From ZC4RG25 sp023428365 (GTDB taxonomy: Bacteria; Pseudomonadota; Alphaproteobacteria; Rhizobiales; Hyphomicrobiaceae): a DNA stretch of 64,000 nt. The notes under the pieces are model-generated. The model did no database searches, had not been told where the DNA came from, and saw only the letters and a list, made by a program, of their open reading frames with translations. This document shows, piece after piece, positions 15,659 to 24,720 of this stretch. The stretch is taken from assembly GCA_050283925.1 (NCBI GenBank), contig JBNOAI010000008.1, positions 222,096 to 286,095 on the forward strand, read 5' to 3'. The translations under genes were made by a program, and so were the position numbers. Every line of letters begins with the position of its first letter. Positions within the stretch are counted from its first letter, which is position 1.

Positions 15659-18600
15659 TCAGGCCGGTTTGCGCCCCTTGGCCGCAACCTCGGCCAGCTC
15701 CGCGATGAACTTGCGGACGCCTTTCAGGCGATGCTCGGGCAGATCCCAGTCGGCTTTGAAGACCAGTTTGTGATCGGCCTGCAGCTTCATGCGGTTACGC
15801 GCCTTCTGCATGACCGCGACAAGCCCCTCCGGATTGGAGAATGCATTGCGGCGGAAGGCAACGACGGCGCCTTTCGGACCAGCATCGACCTGCGCGATCC
15901 CGGCCTGTCGGCACAGTCCCTTGATTTCCATCACATCAAGCAGATGGCGGACTTCCAACGGCAGTTCGCCAAATCGATCAACCAGCTCCGCCGCAAACGA
16001 GTCGATCTCCGAGCGCGTCTCCAATCCCGACAACCGCCGATAGAGCCCCAACCTGAGCTGCAGGTCGCTGACGTAGGTGTCCGGGATCAGGATCGCGGTG
16101 CCGATCGCGATCTGCGGGCTCCACTGATCAGCCGCCTCACCCAGATCGCCGCCCTTGAGGGTGGCGACAGCTTCCTCCAGCATCGACTGATAGAGTTCGA
16201 AGCCCACCTCGCGGATGTGTCCGGACTGTTCTTCGCCGAGCAGGTTTCCGGCGCCCCGGATGTCGAGATCGTGGCTCGCCAGCGAGAACCCGGCGCCCAG
16301 CGTATCGAGCGAGTGCAAAACCTTGAGCCGCTTTTCGGCGCCCTCGGTCAACGCCTTGCCCGGCGGCGTCGTGAAATAGGCATAGGCGCGCGTCTTGGAG
16401 CGGCCGACACGTCCGCGGAGCTGATAGAGCTGGGCGAGACCGAACATATCGGCGCGATGCACGATCAGTGTGTTGGCGTTGGGCAAATCGAGCCCGGATT
16501 CCACGATCGCCGTTGCCAGCAGGATGTCGTACTGGCCCTCGTAGAAGGCGGTCATGATGTCTTCCAGCTCCGTCACCGGAAGCTGGCCGTGGGCGCGGGC
16601 GAACTTCAGATCCGGCACCGCTTCGCGCAGAAACTCTGCGACGTCCTCCAGATCGGATACGCGCGGCACGACATAGAAGCTCTGTCCGCCACGGTAGCGC
16701 TCACGGCGCAACGCTTCGCGAATGATCACCGGATCGAATGGCGAGATGTACGTACGGACAGCCAAACGGTCGACCGGCGGCGTGGTGATCAGCGACAGCT
16801 CGCGGACGCCCGATAGCGCCAATTGCAGCGTGCGCGGGATCGGCGTCGCCGACAGAGTCAGCACGTGCACGTCCTCGCGGAGCTGCTTCAGGCGCTCCTT
16901 GTGGCCAACGCCGAAGTGCTGCTCTTCGTCGATGATGAGCAGCCCGAGCCGGCCAAACTCGATCGACTTGCTCAGCAGCGCATGCGTGCCGACGGCGATG
17001 TCGATCGTACCGTCCTTGAGACCAGCCTTGACCTCGGCCAGTTCTTTCGTCGGAACCAGACGCGAGGCACGACCGATGCGAACCGGTAGTCCACGGAACC
17101 GCTCCGTGAAGGTCTTGTAGTGCTGGCGCGCGAGCAACGTCGTCGGCACCACGACCGCGACCTGCATCCCGGCCATCGCAGCTACGAACGCCGCCCGCAG
17201 TGCGACCTCGGTCTTGCCGAAACCGACGTCGCCGCACACGAGACGGTCCATCGGCTTGCCGGAACCGAGATCCTCTACCACCGCATCGATGCTGGATTGC
17301 TGATCTTCCGTCGCCTCATAGGGGAAGCGCGTGATGAACTCTTCGAACGCCCCCTCGGGCGGCGCCAGCACTGGCGCTTCACGCAACTGACGCATAGCTG
17401 CGATCTTGATCAGCTCGGAGGCGATCTCACGCAGCCGCTGTTTCAGCCGCGCCTTGCGCGATTGCCATGCTGTGCCGCCCAGCTTATCGAGCTGGACAGT
17501 TTCCGACTCGGAGCCGAAACGCGACAGCAACTCGATGTTCTCGACCGGCAGATAGAGCTTGTCGCCGCCGGCATAGATGACGACGAGACAGTCGTGCGGT
17601 GCGCCCAGCGCGGTGATCGTCTCCAGCCCCTGGAAACGGCCGATGCCATGATCGACGTGGACGACCAGATCACCCACCGACAGGCTTGTTGCCTCGGTGA
17701 TGACGTCGGCCGCGCGCTTGGCCTTACGACGCCGACGCACGAGGCGATCCCCGAGAATGTCCTGCTCGGCAATGACGGACAGTTCAGGCGTTTCGAACCC
17801 CTGTTCCAGACCCAGCACGGCGAGCGTCGGCAATCCTCCAGGCAGCGCCAGCGCGTCAGTGTAGTTATCAACCTTGCGGAATTCCTTCAGGCCATGGCTG
17901 GCCAGAAGCGTCGACAGCCGTTCGCGCGCGCCCGGCGTCCAGGCCGCGACGATCACCCGTTTGTTGGCTTCCAGCGCCCGGCCGATGTGAGTGACGACAG
18001 CGCCGAACAGATCGCCGCCCTCGCCCGTTCGTTCCGGCGCGAAGTTGCGCGCGGGCCGTCCATGCAAGCTTTCGACACCCGCCCGCTCGGCTTCCTCGAA
18101 CGGCGTGAAGCGGCGCACCGTCATAGCTTCCAGCGCGGATCGCCATTCCTTGCCAGCAACGAACATCTGATCGGGCGGCACCGGCTTGTACGGCGGCGCG
18201 CCGAACTTGGCGATTTCCAGCGCTTCGACGCGCGCCTCGTAATGCTCGGTAATCTGCTCGAAGCGCTTCTTGATCGCCTCGTCGGCGAGATGATCGAAGC
18301 TGACATCGCTGCCGACCACGTAATCGAACAGCGTCTCGAGCTTGTCGTGGAACAGCGGCAGCCACTGCTCCATGCCCGGATAGCGCTGGCCGTCACTGAT
18401 GGCTTGATACAGCGGATCGTCGCCGGTCGCGCCGCCAAAGAGTTCGACGTAGCGGCGGCGGAAGGTCTTCTCGGCTTCCTCACCGAACGCGACTTCGCTC
18501 ACCGGCAGCAGGATGAGCTTCTGCAGAAGCTTCTGGGTCCGCTGGGTCTCGGCATCGAAGGTCTTGATGCTCTCCAGCGTGTCGCCGAAGAAATCGAGCC

Positions 18601-19144
18601 GCACCGGTGTCGCCCGTCCCGGCGGGAACAGGTCGAGGATGCCACCACGAACCGCGAACTCGCCCGGCTCCATCACCGTACCGGTACGTACGAAGCCGCC
18701 AAGCTGCAGCCGCATCACCAGCCGGTTCATGTCTATGCGCTGGCCGGGCGCCACCTGACGAATGGCGAGCCGCATCCAATCGCGCGGCGGCACGCGCTGC
18801 AGGATGGAATTGACGGTTGTCAGCACCAGCGTCGGATGGCGGCGGCCACCACTAAGCAGACGCGCCAGCGCCGTCATCCGCTTGGAAACGATCTCAGAAT
18901 TCGGCCCGACACGGTCGTAAGGCACCGTGTCCCAGGCCGGAAATACGATCACCCGCACCTGCGGATCGAAGAAGCTCAACGCCGTCTGCAGGGCCTCGAG
19001 GCGGCGATCGTCGCGGGCGACGTGCATCACCAGCCCCGATCCTGACCCCGCCACCGCCTCGCGCGCCAGACGCGCGAGCACCAGCGCATCGAGGCCCTCA
19101 GGCACTCCGGACAGGATCAGGTCATGTCGAGACAGCGTATCCAT
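15659..19144 (-). CDS. mfd: Transcription-repair coupling factor Mfd
   Basis: Mfd removes RNA polymerase stalled at DNA lesions and recruits UvrA. The 1161-residue protein has the UvrB-homology module at about 1-350 (FPAWDTVPYDRVGPNSEIVS; GGILDLFPPG). An RNA polymerase-interacting domain lies near 480-570 (GDLVVHVDHGIGRFQGLETI), followed by the RecG-type translocase. The translocase has Walker A CGDVGFGKTEVALRAAFVA, the DEEQ box LIIDEEQHFGVGHKE, and a late ATAIVESGLDLPNANTLIV motif. A C-terminal regulatory domain follows (LGLYRRLSGLETRSEIDSF). Full length, no breaks. It is convergent with nothing and lies 50 bases downstream of sdhE on the same strand. Confidence 0.97.
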   Translation of the reverse strand: MDTLSRHDLILSGVPEGLDALVLARLAREAVAGSGSGLVMHVARDDRRLEALQTALSFFDPQVRVIVFPAWDTVPYDRVGPNSEIVSKRMTALARLLSGGRRHPTLVLTTVNSILQRVPPRDWMRLAIRQVAPGQRIDMNRLVMRLQLGGFVRTGTVMEPGEFAVRGGILDLFPPGRATPVRLDFFGDTLESIKTFDAETQRTQKLLQKLILLPVSEVAFGEEAEKTFRRRYVELFGGATGDDPLYQAISDGQRYPGMEQWLPLFHDKLETLFDYVVGSDVSFDHLADEAIKKRFEQITEHYEARVEALEIAKFGAPPYKPVPPDQMFVAGKEWRSALEAMTVRRFTPFEEAERAGVESLHGRPARNFAPERTGEGGDLFGAVVTHIGRALEANKRVIVAAWTPGARERLSTLLASHGLKEFRKVDNYTDALALPGGLPTLAVLGLEQGFETPELSVIAEQDILGDRLVRRRRKAKRAADVITEATSLSVGDLVVHVDHGIGRFQGLETITALGAPHDCLVVIYAGGDKLYLPVENIELLSRFGSESETVQLDKLGGTAWQSRKARLKQRLREIASELIKIAAMRQLREAPVLAPPEGAFEEFITRFPYEATEDQQSSIDAVVEDLGSGKPMDRLVCGDVGFGKTEVALRAAFVAAMAGMQVAVVVPTTLLARQHYKTFTERFRGLPVRIGRASRLVPTKELAEVKAGLKDGTIDIAVGTHALLSKSIEFGRLGLLIIDEEQHFGVGHKERLKQLREDVHVLTLSATPIPRTLQLALSGVRELSLITTPPVDRLAVRTYISPFDPVIIREALRRERYRGGQSFYVVPRVSDLEDVAEFLREAVPDLKFARAHGQLPVTELEDIMTAFYEGQYDILLATAIVESGLDLPNANTLIVHRADMFGLAQLYQLRGRVGRSKTRAYAYFTTPPGKALTEGAEKRLKVLHSLDTLGAGFSLASHDLDIRGAGNLLGEEQSGHIREVGFELYQSMLEEAVATLKGGDLGEAADQWSPQIAIGTAILIPDTYVSDLQLRLGLYRRLSGLETRSEIDSFAAELVDRFGELPLEVRHLLDVMEIKGLCRQAGIAQVDAGPKGAVVAFRRNAFSNPEGLVAVMQKARNRMKLQADHKLVFKADWDLPEHRLKGVRKFIAELAEVAAKGRKPA

Positions 19145-19194
19145 CGAATTCCCGTGCCCACCATCGGCGGCGGGCTCAAATCAAACAAGAAAAC

Positions 19195-19464
19195 CTAGGC
19201 GAGGCCGTGAAACCTGCGCAGGGTTACAACCAGATCCTCGAACTCGCGGCCCTTCACCAGCTCAGGAGACGTGAGCCATTGGTGCAACTCCGGATCGGGC
19301 AGCGCAATGAAACGCTCGAAGTGATCGAGCGCTTCGGGGGTGATCTCCGGCAGAACAGCCTCGGCATAGCGCCCGAGAAACCAATCCATCTCTTTGGTTC
19401 CACGATGGTTCGCGCGATAGGCCGCTCGCCGCCGCCGCGTGTCGAGGTCATCGACTGCCATCAA
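19195..19464 (-). CDS. sdhE: Succinate dehydrogenase flavin-insertion factor SdhE
   Basis: SdhE helps attach FAD covalently to the succinate dehydrogenase flavoprotein subunit. The 89-residue protein is the right size and has the RRRRAAYRANHRGTKEMDWF segment with the conserved RGxxE motif. FLGRYAEAVLP follows, then an acidic helix and PDPELHQWLTSP. It is divergent from recG, with 163 bases between the starts, and precedes mfd. A recG-sdhE-mfd grouping is common in alphaproteobacteria, so the context supports the name. Confidence 0.92.
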   Translation of the reverse strand: MMAVDDLDTRRRRAAYRANHRGTKEMDWFLGRYAEAVLPEITPEALDHFERFIALPDPELHQWLTSPELVKGREFEDLVVTLRRFHGLA

Positions 19465-19627
19465 ACCGGATCCTTGCCGCTTTGGATATCCCTGCGGGCG
19501 CCTTGACGCTTGCCGCCCCTGCCGCCAACGTGCAGCGCCAGAGGGTGATATAGCGCCAGCGCCGCTCAGCGCAAAGGGTTACGTCAGCTTGTGACGCGGG
19601 TGAGCCAAGGGGACCGAGTACCACGCC

Positions 19628-21742
19628 ATGCGCCCGAATGCGCTGACACCGTTGTTCGCTTCGGCAGAGACGCTCTCCGGCGTCGGCCCGCGCGTGCTGG
19701 TGTTCCTGCGCAAAGCCTTGCGCCTACCCCCCGGCGTTACCGAACCGCGCATCGTCGATCTGCTGTGGCATACGCCGACCGGCGTCATCGACCGGCGCGC
19801 TGAGCCGACCGTCGCGGATGCGGTTCCTGGCACCATTGCGACGTTCGCGGTGCGAGTCCTCAAGCACAAGCCGCCGCCCCGCGGAAATATGAAGGCCCCC
19901 TATAAGGTCTCCTGCGAGGACGACACCGGCCGCATCGACCTTGTGTTCTTCCATGCCGAGCGCAAATTCGTGGAGCGGCAGCTTCCGGTTGGCGAAATTC
20001 GCTACATCTCGGGCCGGGTCGAGCGCTATAGCGATACGTTGCAGATGGCACATCCCGACTACATCGTCGGCCCGGATGCGCGTTCCGACTTGCCGATGCT
20101 CGAGCCGGTGCATCCCCTCACAGCCGGTCTGTCGGGCAAAATTCTGATCAAGCTGATGCGTCAGGCCGTTGAACGAATGCCAGACCTGCCCGAATGGCAG
20201 GAGCCGCGCTGGCTGACGAGCCGCAACTGGCCCTCGGCGCGCGAGGCGGTTCTCCGGTTGCACAAGCCGCAGGATACCGATGATGTCTCGGCCGCCTCCG
20301 CCCCATGGCAGCGGCTGGCCTATGACGAACTGCTCGCGGGACAGGTCGCGCTGACCTTGGTACGGCAGAGCTTCAAGGCCCAGCGCGGGCGCGCCATTGT
20401 CGGTGACGGACGCATCCGCCGCGCGCTGACGGCCGCCCTGCCCTTCGCGCTGACCAACTCCCAGCAGCAGGCGCTGCGCGACATCGAAACCGACATGAAG
20501 ACCCCGCAGCGGATGTTGCGGCTGCTGCAGGGTGATGTCGGCTCGGGCAAAACCGCCGTGGCGCTGATGTCGATGGCGATTGCCGTGGAAGACGGCGCGC
20601 AGGCCGCACTGATGGCGCCGACAGAAGTTCTCGCCCGCCAGCATGTCGAGACGATCTTCCCGTTAGCGGAAAAGGCGGGGCTACGCATCGGGCTGCTGAC
20701 CGGTCGTGAGAAAGGCAAGCCGCGCGCCGAAGTGCTCAAGCGGCTGGCCTCGGGCGAAATCGACATCCTGATCGGCACGCACGCGCTGTTCCAGGAGGAC
20801 GTGGTATTCCGCGATCTGGCGTTTGCTGTGATCGACGAACAGCACCGTTTTGGCGTGCATCAGCGGTTGGCCTTGCAGTCCAAGGGGGGCACTGGCGTCG
20901 CCGACGTGCTGGTGATGACCGCAACGCCGATCCCGCGCACGCTGCTCATGACGCACTACGGCGACCTCGACGTCTCGCGGCTGATCGAAAAGCCGCCCGG
21001 ACGCAAGCCGATCAAAACCACGATGCCGCCTGTGGGCCGGTTGGAAGACGTCATCGAAGGCCTCAAACGGCAGATCACCCAGGGCGCGCAGATCTATTGG
21101 GTGTGCCCGCTGATCGAAAGCTCCGACAAGTCCGAGCTGGCCGCTGCCGAGGAACGCGCGGCGCATCTCACCCAGATCTTCGGCCAAACCGTGGGACTGC
21201 TGCACGGCGCGATGTCAGGCGCCGCCAAGGACAAGACCATGGCCGCCTTCGCCGAGGGCCAGCTCAACATCCTGGTCGCGACGACGGTGATCGAGGTCGG
21301 CGTCAACGTGCCCAACGCCAACATCATGGTGATCGAGCACGCCGAGCGGTTCGGGCTGGCACAGCTTCATCAGTTGCGCGGCCGCGTGGGCCGTGGCGAC
21401 CGGCAATCCTACTGCTTGCTGCTGCACGCCGAGCCACTGGGCGAAACCGCCGGGAAGCGCCTCGCGATGATGTGCGAGACCGAGGACGGCTTCCTGATCG
21501 CGGAAAAGGATCTGGAACTGCGCGGCGGCGGCGAAGTGCTGGGCGCGCGCCAAAGCGGCATGCCGGAGTATCGCGTCGCCAACGTCCCGAATTTCGAGAC
21601 GCTACTGGCCGCCGCGCGCGATGACGCGAAGCTGCTGCTGCACGAGGATCCCGACCTCACCAGCCCGCGCGGCCAAGCCATCCGGACGCTACTGTATCTG
21701 TTCGAGTGCGATGAAGCTGTTCGGTTGTTCCGGGCCGCGTAG
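19628..21742 (+). CDS. recG: ATP-dependent DNA helicase RecG
   Basis: RecG remodels stalled replication forks and Holliday junctions. The 704-residue protein has the N-terminal wedge domain with an OB fold (TIATFAVRVLKHKPPPRGN; DTGRIDLVFFHAERKF). The superfamily 2 helicase core follows. Walker A is LLQGDVGSGKTAVALMSMA, the DEQH box is AVIDEQHRFGVHQRLAL, motif III is MTATPIPRTLLMT, and motif VI is ERFGLAQLHQLRGRVGRG. The TRG-like motif toward the C-terminus (LELRGGGEVLGARQSG) is present. Full length. A palindrome-rich region follows immediately downstream. Confidence 0.97.
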   Translation: MRPNALTPLFASAETLSGVGPRVLVFLRKALRLPPGVTEPRIVDLLWHTPTGVIDRRAEPTVADAVPGTIATFAVRVLKHKPPPRGNMKAPYKVSCEDDTGRIDLVFFHAERKFVERQLPVGEIRYISGRVERYSDTLQMAHPDYIVGPDARSDLPMLEPVHPLTAGLSGKILIKLMRQAVERMPDLPEWQEPRWLTSRNWPSAREAVLRLHKPQDTDDVSAASAPWQRLAYDELLAGQVALTLVRQSFKAQRGRAIVGDGRIRRALTAALPFALTNSQQQALRDIETDMKTPQRMLRLLQGDVGSGKTAVALMSMAIAVEDGAQAALMAPTEVLARQHVETIFPLAEKAGLRIGLLTGREKGKPRAEVLKRLASGEIDILIGTHALFQEDVVFRDLAFAVIDEQHRFGVHQRLALQSKGGTGVADVLVMTATPIPRTLLMTHYGDLDVSRLIEKPPGRKPIKTTMPPVGRLEDVIEGLKRQITQGAQIYWVCPLIESSDKSELAAAEERAAHLTQIFGQTVGLLHGAMSGAAKDKTMAAFAEGQLNILVATTVIEVGVNVPNANIMVIEHAERFGLAQLHQLRGRVGRGDRQSYCLLLHAEPLGETAGKRLAMMCETEDGFLIAEKDLELRGGGEVLGARQSGMPEYRVANVPNFETLLAAARDDAKLLLHEDPDLTSPRGQAIRTLLYLFECDEAVRLFRAA

Positions 21743-21758
21743 ACATCCCCAAACCGTC

Positions 21759-21974
21759 ATTTCCGCGTAGGCGGAAATCCAGACCTGTTGGTCGACTCAA
21801 AGGAGACGCATCTGGATGCCCGCCACCGCGGGCACGCCGGTTCTGGGCGGCGTCATGGTGAGCGACATTCTTCACGGCCCTGGGTCCCGGATCGCGCTGC
21901 GCGCGTCCGGGATGACAAGCAGTGAAACTGTCATCCCGGTCGGAGCGCAAAGCGCGGAGAGCCGGGACCCAGGG
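21759..21974. repeat. Nested palindromic intergenic repeats after recG
   Basis: Three inverted repeats lie in a row. ATTTCCGC/GCGGAAAT with a 4-base loop is at 21759-21778. TGCCCGC/GCGGGCA with a 4-base loop is at 21817-21834. A larger nested structure spans 21878-21974, with perfect outer 13-bp arms (CCCTGGGTCCCGG and CCGGGACCCAGGG) and inner arms CCGGGATGACA (21907-21917) and TGTCATCCCGG (21929-21939). The 14 bases TCTGGATGCCCGCC at 21811 recur at 49906. This looks like a mosaic of REP-type elements and may also end recG transcription. There is no gene in 21743-22038. Confidence 0.75.
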
Positions 21975-22038
21975 TCCAACTCTCAACGCTCACTCTAAAC
22001 TTTGCGATATCCGGATGCGCTCAGTGAATAGCGCCCCT

Positions 22039-22461
22039 TCAATCGAACGAGACCTTCGAGCTGCGTTGTTTCTTGACCTGACCGCGGCGCTCCTTGCCTT
22101 CCAGCCGCCGCTCCTTTGAAGCCCGCGTCGGACGGGTCGCTACGCGATATTTCGGAACGACGGTGGCCTCGCGCACAAGCTCCACCAGACGCTCGCGGGC
22201 ATCGGAGCGGTTCATATCCTGCGTGCGGTGGCGGTCGGCGCGGATGACGAGCACGCCGTCCTTGGTCAGCCGCCGCCCGGCCAATCGACGCAACCGTGCC
22301 CGCACCGCAGGCGGCAGGTTCGGGCTCGCCTCGACGTTGAAGCGCAACTCCACCGCCGTCGAGACCTTGTTGACGTTCTGGCCTCCCGGCCCTGCGGCTC
22401 GAATGAACTGTTCCTCGAGTTCGCTCTCGGGAATGCTGATCGTATCGGTCACACGCAGCAT
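22039..22461 (-). CDS. arfB: Alternative ribosome-rescue factor ArfB (YaeJ-type peptidyl-tRNA hydrolase)
   Basis: ArfB releases nascent chains from ribosomes stalled without a stop codon. Its basic tail enters the empty mRNA channel while a GGQ loop hydrolyses the ester bond. The 140-residue protein has ISIPESELEEQFIRAAGPGG followed by QNVNKVSTAVELRFNV, which includes the GGQ motif and is typical of class I release factors. It ends in the lysine- and arginine-rich tail (PTRASKERRLEGKERRGQVK). I start at the ATG at 22461, where family similarity begins. The frame is open for 43 codons further upstream without similarity. Confidence 0.93.
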   Translation of the reverse strand: MLRVTDTISIPESELEEQFIRAAGPGGQNVNKVSTAVELRFNVEASPNLPPAVRARLRRLAGRRLTKDGVLVIRADRHRTQDMNRSDARERLVELVREATVVPKYRVATRPTRASKERRLEGKERRGQVKKQRSSKVSFD

Positions 22462-22618
22462 CGTATGCTCCTGCGGGCCACTGTCGCGCCCCCTCTGTGC
22501 CTCCCGTGTGGCGCGAATCCGACCATCGGACAAGCGTCCTGCGATACAGTAATGCTTGCACTCCACAGCATGGCTTGGCATCACCCCCATTCCATCACAA
22601 CGGCAGGCCCTTCAGCAC

Positions 22619-23569
22619 GTGCCACCACAACCATCGACAGCGCGAGGCAAATCGCGCGAGCCGACATTTCTGCGCGACCTCCAGTACCGGCTGGAGTACG
22701 CGCTGCTGCGCACGATCGTGGGCATGATCCGCGCGATGCCGCTCGATACCGCTGTGTCCTTCTCCGCCCGCTGGTGGCGGCGACTGGCCCCGCGCGTCTC
22801 CCCCAAGCGGCATGAGCGGGCGCTGACCAATCTGGCGATCGCCTTCCCCGAAAAGACCGCCGAAGAGCGCCTTGCCATCTGTATGGCTCATTGGGAAAAT
22901 CTCGGACGCGTCATGGCCGAGACGATGCAAATCGATCGCATCATCAAGGAGCCGGACCGCATCGAAATCGAAAGCGCCGCGATCTTCCAGCGCTACAAGG
23001 ACAAGCTCGGCCCGGCGATCGGCGTATCCTTGCACATGGGCAATTGGGAGCTCGCGATCTGGCCGCTGGTCGCGGCGGGCGCCAATCCGGCTGCGGTGTA
23101 TCGCTCGGTGAACAATCCGTACGTCGATCGCTATCTGCGCGAGCAACGCAAAGACCTGTATCCTGGCGGACTGCTGGGCCGTGGAAAGGTTGATGGGGAC
23201 CATGGCGAAAGCCAGCGCACCGCGCGCCTGATCACCGATTATGTCCGCCAAGGCGGGCGGCTCGGTCTCGTCTGCGACCTCTACGATCGCACGGGCATCC
23301 CGGTGCCGTTCTTCGGCAAGGAGGCGAAAACCCAAGCCATTGCCGCGATGATCGGCCGTCGTGTCGGCGCGCGGGTTTGGATGGCGCGATGCCTCCGCGT
23401 CGGGACTGAAAGCCGCTTTCGCGTTCAGCTGAGGGAGCTGAAAATCCCCCGTTCTGCCAATCAGTCGAATGACGTCCGTGCCGCAATGTGCGACATGCAG
23501 CAACAATTCGAGGAATGGGTTCGAGAAGCACCGGAACAGTGGATGTGGTCCAATCGGCGTTGGAGCTAG
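22619..23569 (+). CDS. LpxL/HtrB-type lysophospholipid or lipid A acyltransferase
   Basis: A member of the family that adds secondary acyl chains to lipid A or related lipids at the inner membrane. The N-terminal segment (about residues 20-60: RLEYALLRTIVGMIRAMPLD) is hydrophobic and anchors the protein. The HX4E-type catalytic motif is SLHMGNWELAIWPL, and the substrate pocket region includes RQGGRLGLVCDLYDRTGIPV. I place the start at a GTG (22619) with GGCAGG upstream, giving 316 residues; a TTG at 22556 would add 21 residues with no visible ribosome site. It is divergent from arfB. Which acyl chain and acceptor it uses cannot be read from sequence. Confidence 0.85.
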   Translation: MPPQPSTARGKSREPTFLRDLQYRLEYALLRTIVGMIRAMPLDTAVSFSARWWRRLAPRVSPKRHERALTNLAIAFPEKTAEERLAICMAHWENLGRVMAETMQIDRIIKEPDRIEIESAAIFQRYKDKLGPAIGVSLHMGNWELAIWPLVAAGANPAAVYRSVNNPYVDRYLREQRKDLYPGGLLGRGKVDGDHGESQRTARLITDYVRQGGRLGLVCDLYDRTGIPVPFFGKEAKTQAIAAMIGRRVGARVWMARCLRVGTESRFRVQLRELKIPRSANQSNDVRAAMCDMQQQFEEWVREAPEQWMWSNRRWS

Positions 23570-23626
23570 ACTGCGGCAACGCGCGCATCCTGCGCCGGTC
23601 CGCATTCAATTACCCTTGGAGGTGTA

Positions 23627-24679
23627 ATGCCTGCCACACGTACACCCGCTGGTTTTTATAAGCCGCTCGCCATTGGCGCACCTGAACCGCTCCGCCGGCT
23701 TCCTGTCCGCCTGGAGCGGATGATCCATTTCGTGCCGCCGCACAATGCCAAGATCCGCGCTCGCCTCGCCGACGTGATCGGTCAGGTCGACGTCGTGCTG
23801 GGCAATCTGGAAGACGCCATCGCCGCCGAGGATAAAGAGGCCGCGCGGCGCGGCTTCATCGAGATGGCGAACGAACATGATTTCGGCGCGACCGGGCTTT
23901 GGACCCGCATCAATGCGCTCAACTCACCATGGGCGCTCGATGACATCACCGAGATTGTCTCGAATGTCGGGGCAAAGCTTGATGTGATCATGCTGCCTAA
24001 GGTCGATGGGCCCTGGGACGTCCACTATCTCGATCAGCTGTTGGCACAGCTCGAAGCCCGCCACAAACTGCCCAAGCCGATCCTCATCCACGCCATTCTC
24101 GAGACCGCCGAGGGCGTCTCGAACGTCGAGGAGATCGCCGCGGCCAGTCCGCGTATGCACGGCATGAGCCTCGGCCCGGCCGACCTCGCAGCCTCGCGCG
24201 GCATGAAAACCACTCGCGTCGGCGGTGGGCATCCGTCCTACGGCGTGCTGGCTGATGCTGCTTCCGGCGGCACACCTCGGACGCTGTTCCAGCAAGATCT
24301 CTGGCATTACACCGTCGCGAAGATGGTCGATGCCTGCCAGCGCAACGGTATCCGTCCCTTCTATGGACCGTTCGGCGATTTTTCCGATGACGACGCCTGC
24401 GAAAGCCAGTTCCGCAATGCCTTCCTGATGGGCTGCGCCGGCACGTGGTCGCTTCATCCCAAGCAGATTGCGATCGCCAAGCGCGTGTTCAGTCCTGACC
24501 CGGCGGAAGTCGCCATGGCCCGTCGCATTCTCGACGCGATGCCGGATGGCACCGGCGCCGTTATGATCGATGGCAAGATGCAGGACGATGCCACCTGGAA
24601 GCAGGCGAAAGTAATTGTAGACTTGGCAGAACTCGTCGCAGCCAAAGATCCGGAGCGGGCTGCGGCTTACGCGTTTTGA
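23627..24679 (+). CDS. HpcH/HpaI aldolase family, malyl-CoA lyase-like (CitE superfamily)
   Basis: A 350-residue CitE-type TIM barrel that cleaves or forms CoA-thioester C-C bonds. It follows the layout of malyl-CoA lyases: Mg-binding VVLGNLEDAIAAEDKEAARR, LWTRINAL with the CoA-binding arginine, LDVIMLPKVDGPWDV, ILIHAILETAEGVSNVEEIA with the catalytic glutamate, MSLGPADLAASRG, the FYGPFGDFSDDDAC loop, and the WSLHPKQIAIA motif. The N-terminus is longer than that of typical Mcl proteins. No other glyoxylate or ethylmalonyl-CoA pathway gene is close by, so the substrate (L-malyl-CoA or a methylated analogue) is inferred. A ribosome site (GGAGG) precedes the ATG. Confidence 0.8.
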   Translation: MPATRTPAGFYKPLAIGAPEPLRRLPVRLERMIHFVPPHNAKIRARLADVIGQVDVVLGNLEDAIAAEDKEAARRGFIEMANEHDFGATGLWTRINALNSPWALDDITEIVSNVGAKLDVIMLPKVDGPWDVHYLDQLLAQLEARHKLPKPILIHAILETAEGVSNVEEIAAASPRMHGMSLGPADLAASRGMKTTRVGGGHPSYGVLADAASGGTPRTLFQQDLWHYTVAKMVDACQRNGIRPFYGPFGDFSDDDACESQFRNAFLMGCAGTWSLHPKQIAIAKRVFSPDPAEVAMARRILDAMPDGTGAVMIDGKMQDDATWKQAKVIVDLAELVAAKDPERAAAYAF

Positions 24680-24720
24680 AACTCAATGTGAGGTTGCTGC
24701 AACAGCAAGGGGGAGGAGTT

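Noticed and set aside
17120..19045. Very long (641-codon) plus-strand frame opposite mfd
   Set aside because: It lies wholly antisense to mfd, whose motifs are intact; the composition (Arg, His, Gln, Leu) is the mirror image of a GC-rich gene, with no recognisable domain.
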